DNA of 64,000 bases, taken from positions 806,001 through 870,000 of the forward strand of contig BRON01000014.1 in assembly GCA_024345305.1 (NCBI GenBank), given 5' to 3'. A program made the translations under genes and the position numbers. The notes under the pieces are model-generated. The model saw nothing but the letters and a program-made list of their open reading frames with translations. It was not told the DNA's origin and searched no databases. Shown here one piece after another: positions 1-10,691 of this stretch. Source of the stretch: Mrakia gelida. Lineage: Eukaryota > Basidiomycota > Tremellomycetes > Cystofilobasidiales > Mrakiaceae. How positions within the stretch are numbered: position 1 is the first letter of the stretch; each line of letters begins with the position of its first letter.

Positions 1-864
1 TGCTGTTTCAAAGCCCTTTTCGTCTTTTCCGTCTTCGTTTCGAGTTATCGGTTCGGTCGTCAAGTCCACTCACTCCCACAATCCACTCTCCATCTCACAA
101 CCACCCCTCGCCAACAACCTACCTTTCTTGTCTCTCTCTTCTCCCCTCGCCTGGTCTCCCATCAAAGCTCAATTCCCGTCTCGATCAACCCGGTCGCCTC
201 TTAAATCTTGCCTACACTTGGTCGACGCGGAACCCCTCCTCGGTTTCGCCCTTCTACCTCGTCTTCTTGCTTTATTAGTCTACCCCAGTTGTTAGATCCT
301 TGACCGTGTTTTCGCTTTTGTATGGTCCCTCGTTTCCTCTTCTGTTTTCGTATTCGTTCGTTCGTTCCCTTCTCGTCCCTCTCGCGTTCGTTTCTCCTTT
401 GTGTTTTCGACTCGGCTCTCACTGGACACTCTCTCGTCGTTTGCCTTTCAGAGCCTGACTACCTACTCTCCTTTTTCGTGTTGCTTGAAGTATAGAAAAT
501 CCCGTTGATGATAACTCTGCTCCACGAAACGAAAGAAAAGCGACGAGGGAGGCAGGAGGGACGAGAGCAGGTCTTCTCGTCTCGTCTCGTTCGCGAAACC
601 GCTTGGGCCAGCTTTGGTGAGTCCCCGGAGCTTGTTTAGGTTCTCGCCTAGCAGCTCTCAAGGTGCAGAGGCGAGCGGAAACAGAGGAAGGGGAGGAGAG
701 AGGAGAGCGGGCAGGACGACGAACCTTCGACGCATCTGGGAGGAGCTCCTCGAACGAAAGAGGATGAAGCTTCTTCGCCTTCCTCCCCCTTCTCAAGCAA
801 CCACTTAACCCACCCAACCCACCCACCACCTTCTCTAGTCTTCGCCCATCTTGTATCAGCTAGC
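1..864. other. Upstream region without a resolved gene
   Basis: No protein family is recognisable on either strand. The sequence is pyrimidine-rich on the + strand, as is usual for promoters and 5' leaders in this window. Short open frames are low-complexity Arg/Glu or Ser/Pro runs, and I take them as chance. Confidence 0.5.
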
Positions 865-1169
865 ATGAATCGTAAGTCCAACGGTCGACGACGAGAAGTG
901 AGATCACTTCGACGAGTCGTCGTCGTTCTCGCTCTCTCGCTCTCGTACTCACACTCCCAGAGTATGCCTCCCTCTCGTCACACCCCCTGTCAATAGCTCT
1001 CCCAGCAGCTACTACGGCCCCCCTACATCTTCGAAATCTAACTCCAGCCCAAGAAACGTCCAAAGAGAAGCGGAAGAAGTCAGCTGAAGACGCGAGAAGA
1101 ACTCAACCCCGACGCGTCCGCTCGAGGGTCTCCTCCTCCCTCAACCCTCTTCCCTTAGACCCAGATTGA
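865..1169 (+). CDS. Small spliced reading frame of 42 residues (gene or upstream ORF)
   Basis: An ATG at 865 is followed seven bases later by a GTAAGT donor. A good CTAAC branch box and CAG acceptor end the intron at 1047. Exons 865-871 and 1048-1169 join to 43 codons including a TGA stop. The product is basic, with many Lys and Arg in its middle, and matches nothing I know. It ends about 150 bases before the ATG of the next small gene on the same strand, so it may be an upstream ORF of that transcript. The splice signals are clear; the coding function is inferred only. Confidence 0.27.
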
Positions 1170-1322
1170 TCTAATCTTGCCCCATCAACTTCCGTCCCCA
1201 TCGCTTCTTCTCATCTCACCTCATAAAAGAGCTCAAGCAGCTCACCCTTTGCCTCATCAACCACCATCTCTCCCACCTCAACCCAACCCTCCCTCCCTCT
1301 TCTTCGCTCGCTCGACGCCAAC

Positions 1323-1547
1323 ATGAACATCCGATTCGCCTACACCCAAGTCGCCGCTCTCTTCGGGTTCTCCTCCTACGCTGGCTACCACATGGGGAAG
1401 CATTCGGTTGCTGTGAGTCTTGCTCTTCCTCCCTGCCTCGTTTCGAGGTTGAGTCTGAAAGGGCGACGCTGACCTTTCGTTTCGTATTTACTCTCGCAGA
1501 TGCTCACTCGAGACAGCGCTCGACGAGGAAGGGTCTACCGAATTTGA
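1323..1547 (+). CDS. Small two-exon protein of 45 residues, probably membrane-associated
   Basis: Exon 1 (1323-1412) begins at an ATG in a good context after a C-rich leader. It ends at a GTGAGT donor in phase 0. A CTGAC branch box and GCAG acceptor lead to exon 2 (1500-1547), which ends in TGA. Residues 4-28 are mostly hydrophobic and aromatic, and the last 13 are strongly basic (SARRGRVYRI at the end). This is the layout of the small single-pass subunits of mitochondrial inner-membrane complexes, but I cannot name a family. The intron signals and clean phase support a real gene. Confidence 0.5.
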
Positions 1548-2537
1548 TCTCTCTCTCTCATCTACCCATCAGGAAGGTGAGCTCACCTCGGTCTTCCTCT
1601 TTTGAGCGACCAACGACGACGCTGACCTTCACGACGCGTCGTCCTCCCTCTTCGCTTCTTCCACGTCCTTTCCAGCCCCAGACTCATATCAACTCAAACC
1701 AGCAGTAACGACAGTATTCAGCTCGACATCACGAACTTCGCTTTAGACTTCTCCTTCCTTCACCTCGCGTACATAGAGTAGCGGTCGACGCAGACGCTCT
1801 CGTCGACGTCGTCTTTCACTCCTTTTGACCTTCAAGCCTCGCTCTTACGACCTCTCTTCTGGACTTCTTCTTTCGCCTACACTGTCTTAATTAGCCCAGA
1901 CTTCTCTCTTGATCTAGAATGTAACTCACGAATTCCTGAGTCTCGCGAAGCAGGAAGAGTGAAGTGGGGCGGTCAGCTCGACGACGACGACACGAACAGG
2001 ACGTGCTTTGGTTCGGGGTAGACTACCTCTTCCTCGCTGAGAATCTCGCAGTGAGGTGAACGAAGCCCCCGCTTCCGAAGTCTGTGGGAAGCTCTTTCCC
2101 TTTCTAGAAGATGGCTTGCTGGGAAGAAGAGAAAGAGGAACGACGCGGATTTGAAGACGACGAGGTCGTCGCGTTGGTTGTCTTCCATTGAAGCGGCCAG
2201 ACGCTCGAGAGAAGATTAGCATGAGACAACAGTAGAAACAAAGCAGTGCAAGAGTAGCGAGTGACCTAAGACCCAAAAAGCAGACAAAGAGCTCAAAAGA
2301 GACGCGAGCCCAAAGGAGGAGAAGAGAAACAAAAACGAGAGCGAACCCTAAAAACCGATGCGAACGCGACAGCTCTGCCTCGTGAGCGTGTACAGCAGAG
2401 GAGAAAGGAGAAGCCTAGAAGAGAGAAGTGAGGCGAGCAGATGGAGTAAACCGAAGGGGAGTGGTGAGTATAGAGAGTGTCAAAACAAACACGACGCGTC
2501 GACTTCCCCCCTCCGTCCCCTGTCCTCCAGCACGCCT
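1548..2537. other. Intergenic region, no gene resolved
   Basis: Two copies of the dispersed palindrome GACGCGTC lie in or near this stretch (1633 and 2493). The first sits close to what may be a 3'-UTR intron of the preceding small gene. No family-like translation was found on either strand. Confidence 0.5.
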
Positions 2538-3260
2538 TCACGCACTACCACCCCGACTGCTCCTCTCCATCAGCCCGAGTAAACTGTCCTTGTTGACACC
2601 CATATCCCCCCAGTTCTTCTCCTTCCCTCGACTCCTCTTCCTCTCCATCCCAACCGACCCGCCTTCCCCTCCTCGACCCCCCTCGTCCGCTCTCGACAAC
2701 AAGCTCCTCTCGTCCCAGCTCACGCTCCTCGCATCAACGAACCCCAGACCCACGTCTCCTTCGCCGCTGGTTGACCAAGTCGAGAGCGTTGAGGAGGAGC
2801 TGGCGAAGCTCGATCCTGAAGACGACGACGACGCGCTCGACGAACTGGAGTTTCCGAACGACCTTCCTCGGGTCCCTAAGGAGGGTCGAACCGGTTTAGG
2901 CGAGGGTTGGGAGGGTAGTGGAATTAGGTGAGGGTGGGAAGACCGTGCGTGGAAGGGTGATTCGGAGGAGTGGATGAGCGAGGAAGTTTGAAGACGGAGG
3001 GGCACAGGAGCCGGCGGTTGGGAGTTGTGAAGGAGGAAGGTTGGAGAAAGGGAAGGCGAGCGAAGATTTGGCGAGGAGCTGGACATGGTGCGACTGTGTC
3101 GATGCTGATGAGAGGAGGATGGGATGGGGAGAGGTGGTGGAGGAGGAGGACGCCGAGAGGGAGCAGGAGGAGGAACCGAGACAGCTGTCGTCGTTATCTT
3201 TGAGAGCCCTGATCCTCTTGGAGAGGGAGAGTGAGGATTGAGGAGGAGAGTTTGGGACAT
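2538..3260 (-). CDS. Ser/Pro-rich protein of 240 residues, function unknown
   Basis: A single - strand reading frame starts at ATG 3260 and ends with TGA at 2538. The first half is Pro/Ser-rich with a polyproline run. The second half holds a Ser-rich tract followed by a more ordered, charged tail. Codons end mostly in C or G, like other genes here. Just upstream, a GTGAGC donor near 3367, a CTGAC box and a TAG acceptor near 3282 suggest a 5'-UTR intron, which explains why the first ATG lies in the second exon. The + strand is also open at 2428-2931, and that frame is the main alternative. No domain is recognised. Confidence 0.45.
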   Translation of the reverse strand: MSQTLLLNPHSPSPRGSGLSKITTTAVSVPPPAPSRRPPPPPPLPIPSSSHQHRHSRTMSSSSPNLRSPSLSPTFLLHNSQPPAPVPLRLQTSSLIHSSESPFHARSSHPHLIPLPSQPSPKPVRPSLGTRGRSFGNSSSSSASSSSSGSSFASSSSTLSTWSTSGEGDVGLGFVDARSVSWDERSLLSRADEGGRGGEGGSVGMERKRSRGKEKNWGDMGVNKDSLLGLMERSSRGGSA

Positions 3261-3422
3261 CGATGTACGATCCTACGTCTATACGAAGAAGGAAGGAGGG
3301 TCAGGACGGCTGAACGAAGGAGAGGAAAGGGGAGCCGAAGGAAGGATGAAGGTCTCGTCGAGCTCACCTTCGAGCTCGTCCGTTCCTTTGCCCCAGATCC
3401 CTAGTCTCGAGAAGGATCCCAT

Positions 3423-6045
3423 CCCTTGATGAGGTAGCGTAGTGAAGGAAATAATAGAAGAGAGGAAGATGTGGTTGAGGATGGAACGCAACGGTGAACT
3501 CTTCCGTGGAGCTTTGGTTCGAAAGGGAGCAAAGGGAATGGGACAGGGAAGCGGTCTCCGTCGGTCGATCTGAAGCTTGAAAAGAAGGCGTTTCGTTCTT
3601 CGGTCTCGGCCCTGAGCGGTCTGAAGGGACCAAATCAACTCTTATCGAGCTTTGGAAGGTTCGTTGCTGAAGAGAAGGCACCTGATCTGGAAAGGTCGAA
3701 GGGACGAAGGAGCGCTGCCGTAGAGCGAGTTCGAGATCGCGTCGCAGCTTTTTGGACCGAGTCAAAGAAGGGGAAGAAGAGGGGGAAGGAGAACTGCCTC
3801 GGCAGGAAAGCCGAGCACGAGTGGCAAAGATCGTTTGCCACCAGCGAGGGCTGAGGAGAGGAAGACCTTTGTTTGCGACGCGTCGCCTCTGCCCCGCGTC
3901 TTGGACTCAATGCGTCGACTCAAACAAGTTTGTATCCGTCCCTTACGCTTACAGGACGATGCAGAAGGTTGAAATAGCAGTGCATGCATCTATAAGCTCA
4001 AGGAATCAGACGAAGGCTTAGAAGAACGAACGACCAGTGAAGAAAACACCAAGAACGACGACGACTCGACCAAAACCTCGACTCAGCGAGCGACGAAGCA
4101 CAGATGCTGAGAGCGAGCCAATCGGAAGCCACTCGAGAGTAAACCTGAACATCCGACGCAAGAAAGAGAAGGAGAGCTGTGAACGAAAAGGGACGAGAAC
4201 GAGAACGAGAACGAAAAGGTGTAGGAGGGTTGAAGGGGGCTTCAGAAACGCCGATTGAAAGTTTCACCACATCCCCTCACCGCCATTCGACAGTAGGCAC
4301 AGGTCTGATCTGTGCGTGATGGCAGAGGGGAGAGGCAAATGGAAGGGTTGCCTCGCTCGAGAACTCTCGGTTGCGACGCGACGCGAAGCGTCGCACTTCC
4401 TTTTTCTCCCTTCGTGCGGGCGCCTTGATCTTTATATCCCTTGCGCGTAGAAGCTGAAGATGTTGAGCTCGAAGGATGGAGAGGTCGCTCGAGTCGAGTC
4501 GGTCGAGGCGAAGTTCAAAAAGGGGGTAGAGCCGAAGGCTTTCTTCATGCTTCTATCTTGAAAGCTTGCGTACGAGAAAGGTGATGACGATGTGGGAAGG
4601 CTCATGTGCATCGGAAGCGAAGGCAAAAGGTAGGGAGGGGCAGGCGAGGAGAGGTCGAGGTCGGAGAGGTGGTTTTGCGAGAGCTCTGCGTCCGAGGGTG
4701 GACAACTGCCGAGGTGCTTGGCAAGGTGGGAGGGAAGATGGAAGGGAAGGGAGTGATCTGATGCCGCGGTGAGGAGGAGGAAGGAAGGGGGGGTCAGCAA
4801 CTGGTCGGGGGAGGCAGGTCGAGAAAGGTTGTAGGAGCTTGTAGAGATTCAGATAGGGGCGAATAGACTAATATTCTTTGATGATGAAGCTCAGCATTCC
4901 TCTAGTAGGAGGTCTGATTGAACTATGAATTGGTGTGAATCATCACTGTAGGAGCGAGGGAGAGCGTCCCAGAGACCAGCGAGGTCACGACGCGACCTCA
5001 CCAGCTCTTGATCACTCCCTCTTGCACGAGAAGGTGGCCGAGAAGGGATGTAGAGGGAAGACTAACCAGTAAGGAATGCTAGGGTCGAAGCATGGGAAGG
5101 GAGATGGCGAAGGGAAGGAGGAACGGGAAGGGAGCTGGAGGGAGGAGGGATGAGAGCATGGTCAGCTTTGTGAACGAAAAGCTTCTTCGAGAGACGAGCT
5201 CGAGCGCAAAAGGTTGTAGAGGGGTAGAGGAGGGGTGGACTGACCTGTAGAAGAGGTGATGGTGAAGAGAGAGGAGGAAGGGAAGGAGCGGCGAGGTCGA
5301 CGACTTTCGAAAAAAGTCGAAGCGTGACTGGCGCTGCCGTTCGACCCCCCCCCTCCCGGCTCGCTCTCGCCTTCTTCGCTCCCAGAGATGGTAGCAAACT
5401 CATCAGAGCATGGCCTGGGGCGTCGAGGTGGAGTCAGATCGAAGCAGATCGTCAAAGGAATGAGAAACAAAGGCAAAAGCTCGACGCGTCGGCCACCCCT
5501 TGAAAATCGATTCCAAGAACCGACTCGAGCTCGACGGAGCGTGAGAGAGGTTCGGAGCTTGAGTGCTCGCCAAGGCGTTTTCCCTGAGAGATCCACTCCG
5601 TGGACACGTGAGAGAAGGTCGAAGAGCACGAAAGTTTTTCTTGCAACGGCAGTCTACGCGAGGCCACCTTCGTTTTGCTCTCCCGTTCTTTCCTTGTGAG
5701 GTCAAGAGCTTCGTTTCCCAGGAAAACTGTTCTCTCATCTCTCTCATTCGCGACGGGGAAATGAAGATGCAGACGACAAGCCATGCATCGAGAAGTTCAA
5801 GCAAGCAGGGCGAAGCTACGAAGAACGACGACGAGCACGCCCAAAGGACCTCGAGCGACGACGCAGATCTTGGCCGCGAACGAAAGCAGAGCCCCGGAGT
5901 CAAAGAGCAGACCTGAGCGTCCAACGAAAGAAAGAAGAGAAGAAGGAGTCAGTATCGAGTTTTCAAACGAAGAGAGAACGCGAACGAGAACGAGAAAGTG
6001 TGGGAGGGTTGGAGGGGGTTTCAGAAACGCCGTTTGAAAGCTTGA
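3423..6045. other. Unresolved region with scattered - strand splice-like signals
   Basis: Several - strand matches to donor, branch and acceptor sequences occur here (around 5130-5240, 4940-5060 and 6190-6430). I could not chain them into a family-like protein. Short candidate exons are Ser/Arg-rich. The only firm structure is the repeated segment annotated separately at 4196 and 5978. One or two lineage-specific - strand genes probably lie here. Confidence 0.4.
4196..4310 (+). repeat. Duplicated segment, copy 1
   Basis: This stretch matches 5978-6087 closely over about 110 bases in the same orientation. Shared blocks include TTCAGAAACGCCG and GCACAGGTCTGAT. Differences are mostly single-base, plus a 2-base indel near 4280. 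On the - strand it contains an acceptor-like CAG followed by a frame reading TCAYCR. Confidence 0.75.
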
Positions 6046-6087
6046 TCACATCCCCATCGCCTTTCGGCAGTAAGCACAGGTCTGATA
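5978..6087 (+). repeat. Duplicated segment, copy 2
   Basis: This is the partner of 4196-4310. It lies downstream of calcipressin on the - strand and overlaps the second candidate exon of the 46-residue frame at 6046-6296. The two copies are about 1.7 kb apart. Confidence 0.75.
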
Positions 6088-6296
6088 TAGTGTCATCATT
6101 GTAAGAGGTGAAGGTGGTGGTTGTCGAGGTGGGGGGAGAGGGGAGAGATGGACGAGAAAGCGACGAGCGGAAAAGAGAAGACGAGACTCACGAGTTCGAA
6201 ATGGTGGCCGCAGGAGTTGAGCTCGCTCAAGAGGGTTTGCCAGCGTAGAGGGCCGAGAAGGGAACGAGGGAGAAGAAGGTCGTCGAGGTCATGCAT
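6046..6296 (-). CDS. Candidate two-exon small protein of 46 residues
   Basis: Exon 6296-6192 reads an acidic, Leu-rich start (MHDLDDLLLPRSLLG) and ends at a GTGAGT donor. Exon 6081-6046 follows a TATCAG acceptor and ends TCAYCRKAMGM before a TGA. Phases fit and both splice sites look normal. The first exon is preceded by another - strand intron (donor near 6420, acceptor near 6312). All of this could therefore be a 3'-UTR of calcipressin rather than a separate gene. The second exon lies in the duplicated segment; copy 1 keeps the TCAYCR reading but runs on to a different stop because of the indel. Confidence 0.25.
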
Positions 6297-6453
6297 CTTG
6301 AGAGGCGTAAGCGAAGAGCTGCAGGGAAGGGAAGAGGGAGGAAGGAGGTCAGCGAGGGCGAAGAGAAACAACGAGCGATGAGAAAGCGCGAGCAGGTGGA
6401 AAGGCAGGGCTACTCACAAGTCATAAAAGGTCGTCGAGAGTCGTGTAAAGGGA

Positions 6454-7481
6454 TCAACCAGATCTAGGAGGCATAGCAGTAGGGACGATCTTCCCTCCAA
6501 CAGCGAAGGCGTCGGCGTATCCACCGAACATCGACCCTCCAGGAGCCCTCTCCCCCGCTCCTGCACCTCCTGCCATGCTGTCCACGGTCGCCTTGATCTG
6601 ACTGATCTTGACGGCCTGCTGATGACCTGCCGCGCTCTCGAAGATCTCGTCGGGAACGGCGTCGAGCTCATCGTCGTCGTCGAACTGGATGTCGGGAGTC
6701 ATGTCTTGAACGGTGACCGAGGGACCTCCTTCCTGTACATCCTCGATGATGGTGGTCTTCTCTCCTCGACGAGGAGCCTGGAAAGCGAGAGCTTCGAGGG
6801 CTCGAGTGAGGTCGGCGGCGAGGGTGTTCGAGTTGGGAGGGTCCTCGAGGATGGGTTCCCAGCCTTCCGGAGGAGAGCCAGGAGGCGAGATGAGGAAGTT
6901 TTTGGTGATGGGTGGAGGTTCGAGGTGGTCGGTGGAAGGTTCGAGGATGGTGGGAGCGGCGAGGTAGAGTCGAAGAGTGAGTCTGGAAGGGAAGGAAGGA
7001 CAAGGGAGGGAAGGGGAGCGAGGTCAGCGAAAGAAGGTTCGACGACGCAGATTTTCGAGCGCGAAACGAGGAGAGACGGAGGGAGTGCTCACCGAGGATG
7101 GTTTCCTACTCCATCTTGTCCCTCTGCAGGTCTGGGGAAGTAGGTACCCTCGGGGAGACGACTTCCTCGCTCGCCAGCGGACCTGTCCTCCCCTTCCTCC
7201 TCTCCTCCAATCTCGAGACGGTCCCCTTCCCTCTTGGCCCTCATAGCTCCCTCGTCCTCCTCAAAGACGATGATGACCCTTCCGAACGCTCGAATGGGTG
7301 CCCAAGTATGGATGGCTCCAAAGGTTTCGTAGTGAGAGCGAAGGAGGGACAGGATCGGAGGATGGAAGAGGAAGGGATGAGGCAGAAGGAGAGCGAGGGT
7401 GTTGGTTGGTTCGGGAGCAGGAAGGGAAGGAGGTGAAGGGAGAGATATAGGTGGGGGGAGGGGAGAGACGGTGGCGGACAT
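6454..7481 (-). CDS. RCN1: Calcipressin (regulator of calcineurin)
   Basis: Calcipressins bind the calcineurin phosphatase and tune Ca2+ signalling. Exon 1 (7481-7093) and exon 2 (6982-6454) are joined by a GTGAGC...CTGAC...CCAG intron and give 305 residues. Residues 40-85 form the RNP-like fold with the family string FGRVIIVFEEDEGAMRAK. Exon 2 carries the calcineurin-docking signature FLISPPGSPPEGWEP. The tail is acidic (DDDDELD) and then Gly-rich. Length and motif order fit fungal RCN1 proteins. The frame is open throughout, with no lesion seen. Confidence 0.93.
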
Positions 7482-7812
7482 GGTGAGTGGAGAAGAGAAG
7501 AGAGAAAGGAACGGACGGAGGAGGAGATGGGAGAAGGAAGGGAACGAGGTGAAAAGAGGTTTTGGAGGGGAGAGCTCGAAAAGAGGTCGAGCCGCTGAGC
7601 CCTCTCGCGTCTCCTTCTCGCTGATGACTTTCTCTATACAACGGCTGTAGGCAGCACACTAGAGGGAACGACGTGTCCGACAGAGTTGAGCAGCCCGCAA
7701 ATTTTGAGCCTCTGCGATGCTGCTCCTCCTCCCGAGGCGAAAAGACCGTTCCTCCTGATCTCCGTCTGCTCGTTTCGTGAGATGGGTAATGAGATACATA
7801 GATAGAGTGAGA

Positions 7813-9975
7813 TCACGTTAAGATAGTCGAGCGTTTCTCCTCCTCCGAATCTGCCTTCCTCTGCTCCTCAGGAATCCCAACCTCTCCGCCCGTCGACTCC
7901 ATCGAACTTAACACCTCCCGCTCCTTCCAATTCAGCCTCTTCTTCAGATACAGCGCCACCCAAGTGAGAGCGAGCAGCACAGGAACTTCAACTAGAGGTC
8001 CGATGGTAGCGGCGAGAGCTTGATCCGAATCGACTCCATAGATGGCGCTGAGGAAGAGGAAGAGGAGGAGCGGGAAGGCGACGCGTCAGCGAAGAGATCA
8101 AAGACCGCGAGGCGAGTCGACATCGGGAGAGAGAAAGAGAGAGATAGTGTGTGAGAGAGAAAGGCGAAGTATGACTTACATGCAGACTGCTATAGCGAGC
8201 TCGAAATTGTTCGAGCTAGCCGTGAAGGACTGAACGACAGCCATCTCGTACGATCCTCCCCACTTATCTCCTCCCTTTCTCCTTCCGAACCACCAAACTC
8301 CAAAGAAAGTCCCGCTCCACATGATGCAGAAGTAGAGGACCACTGGTGAAGAGGCACAGACGAGAAGAAGAGGGAGTCAGTCAAGCTCGAAGAGAAGAGA
8401 TCTGCTCGTCGCGTCGACTCGTCGTCAAACTCACTCGGCACGAAAACCCTGAACGTAGGACCGAGGTTATCGAGGATCCTGGTCGCCTGTTCGGCGAAGA
8501 TGATGATGATGATGTAGAGGAGACCGATGAGGGACCAGGGAGCGAACCAAGGGAGGAAGTGCGATTGAAATCGAGCGGGACCGAGGAGTCGACGGAAAAC
8601 GACGCGAGTGACGAAACCTGCGACGAGGGGGATTCCGAGGTACTGCGAGAAGACGAAGGTAGAATCAAAATATGAGTACAAGATAAACGGTGGTGAGGAG
8701 AGCGGGAGTGAGAAGGAAGGACGGGACGAACGATAACGACAGCGAGCGCGGTGTTTCCATAATCGAGTCGAAGACTCTCCTCTCCTCCTATCACGTTGAC
8801 GAAGAGCAGCGACATGGGCGAGTAAAGGATGATCTGAAGGACGGAGTTGATGATGACGAGGATGGCACAGTAGTCGCCGTCTCCTCCAGCGAGGTGATTC
8901 CAGATCTGAGAAACGAAGAGCAAAGACGCGTCGAGAGGTCAGTCAAGTCTTCTCGAGTGCGTACTTCGAGAAATCAAAGAGAGAGCTCACCATGACCATG
9001 GCGATACACCTAGCTAGTCCGACCATGATGACACCTGTTCGGTAGGTTGGAAGATCCGGCAGAGTGGCCCAGGCGATGGCGAGCATGACCTGAACGAGGA
9101 AAGGGAACGAAGAGAGCGAGGTCGGTCTTTCGTCTTCGAGGTTCAGCACTACGAAAGAGAAGAAGAGAGCGAACTCACGAAAGGTCCGACGATCCAGTTG
9201 AGAACGAGAGAGATGCAGATTTGATACCACATCTTCTTGGTCTGGAAGACCTGAGGGAGTTTCTCGTATTGAACTGGTCGCGACCGAGCGAGCGAGACGA
9301 AACAGAAGACATATTTAGCCGACGTTCTTCGAAGGAAGACAGAGTGTGCTGAGCTCACCCTTGGTCAAGATAGGCCACATCATAACAAGAAGCCCGACGA
9401 CGAGAGCTGATAACCAAGGGAAGGGTGAGAGGAATGATGAGCTTGGAAGGTCGAGCTCGCGAACGTGGGGAAAGTTGAAGACGAACGGATCGAGACTCCT
9501 TTGAGAGTAGAGCCGTTGAGAACCGCGTTGACGTTGGGAGCGAACTTTCCGATGCTGGCAGAGAAGGTAGGGAGAGGGCAAAGGAGAGGTCAGCTTCTTC
9601 GTAGAGAGGAGGAAAGGGAGGGGAGAGAGGGGAGAGAGAGGAGGAAGGTCGTCAAAATCGAAAGGACGAGCTCACACGACTCCCAGAATCATCGCCAGCA
9701 GCACAAAAACGGCGAGGAAACGATCCAGGAAACTGAGACCCTTGAGTAAGGCTGGCGATAGGAGAGAAGGAGGACAGTCAGCGAGGATGCTAGGAGGAGG
9801 CGTGGAGCCATGGACGAGGGGAGAGAGAAGCAAGGAAGGAAGGGAGGTCGAAGCTCAACTCGCCTTTGGTCGTGCTTCCTTCCTGCTCCTCAGGTCGCTC
9901 CCTGACTGTGGATTCCGATCTGATGGTTGCCGAAGAGGAGTGTAATGGTGGTGAAGAAGGTTGAGAGGACGGCAT
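7813..9975 (-). CDS. ACR3: Arsenite efflux transporter, ACR3 family
   Basis: ACR3 proteins are ten-helix carriers that expel arsenite (some also antimonite) across the plasma membrane. I assemble ten exons: 9975-9864, 9751-9676, 9554-9487, 9406-9359, 9273-9179, 9089-8991, 8905-8732, 8642-8435, 8342-8180 and 8047-7813. They total 425 residues with all phases consistent. Family landmarks in order are LSFLDRFLA, GLLVMMWP, LVLNWIVGP, the helix-4 Cys in GLARCIAMV, YLGIPLVAGF, and the helix-9 Glu in SSNNFELAIAV. The first intron uses a GC donor (AAAG/GCGAGT) and two others use GTTCGT. A Ser-rich start of about 36 residues precedes the membrane part. The gene diverges from the histidine kinase to its right. 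Confidence 0.96.
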
Positions 9976-10691
9976 GACTTGTGCTAGAGGTGGGTCGTGG
10001 CTGTATGGGAGAAGAGAAGGACGAGGAGGATCGAACGAAGTGAGCTTGCAACTGAATTTGACTGGACTGAAATTCGACCCACTTTGACTAAAATCTTCAA
10101 CTCGAGCTGAAGGGGAGGAAGGGAGGATGTCCTTCTCATAGAAGCTTCGAGATCGATGCAAAGAAAAGAAGGCGCGTGCGACAGGAAGAGGCGAGAAAGA
10201 CGCGTCGCGAAAAAGACAAGACCGGGTTTCGCTTCGGAGCGGTGAGCAGACCGAGGATTTCTCCAAGAGCTTTCCGTTCTGGAGCAGTACTGCCGATGTG
10301 GACCCTCCCTACGGTGTGCGAGAAAGAAGAGGAAACGAGGTCGTGCTGGTCGAGAGCGACGCGAATGAGTCGCTGAACACTTTCTCATCGTCAACCAGCT
10401 CGCGGACGATCATTCTCCTTTCGATCAGATTCAAGCAGCTGCTTCTGGCTGTACCACCTCTCTCCTCTCGAGCCCTGAAAATCTTCCCAGGAACGAGATC
10501 GGCCATTGATGCCGCCCAGGTTCCTGTTCCAACGATCGGAGGGGGCTCTCCCTTTTCTCCTTCGCCTCCCCCTCCTCTCTTCTTCCTTCCCTCAACCGCC
10601 AGCTCTTCTTGTTTCGCTCGTTCCGTTCCCCCTAGACCCTTAGAGTGGAGAAGAGGACCGTCTCAGGACTATAAATCTACAAGCTACCCCA
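9976..10691. promoter_or_regulatory. Shared divergent promoter region of ACR3 and the hybrid histidine kinase
   Basis: These 716 bases separate two divergent start codons. They include a GACGCGTC palindrome at 10199-10206 and a TATAAAT string at about 10671, very close to the kinase ATG. The ACR3 frame stays open upstream to 10266, so a longer ACR3 N-terminus cannot be excluded. Regulation itself is not visible. Confidence 0.4.

Noticed and set aside
2428..2931. Open + strand frame with an acidic C-terminal part
   Set aside because: It is antisense to the 240-residue - strand frame, which has a longer open run and an upstream UTR intron. The acidic stretch is the complement of a Ser-rich run.
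9976..10266. N-terminal extension of ACR3
   Set aside because: The frame is open, but the family starts much closer to the first helix and the extension has no ordered features.
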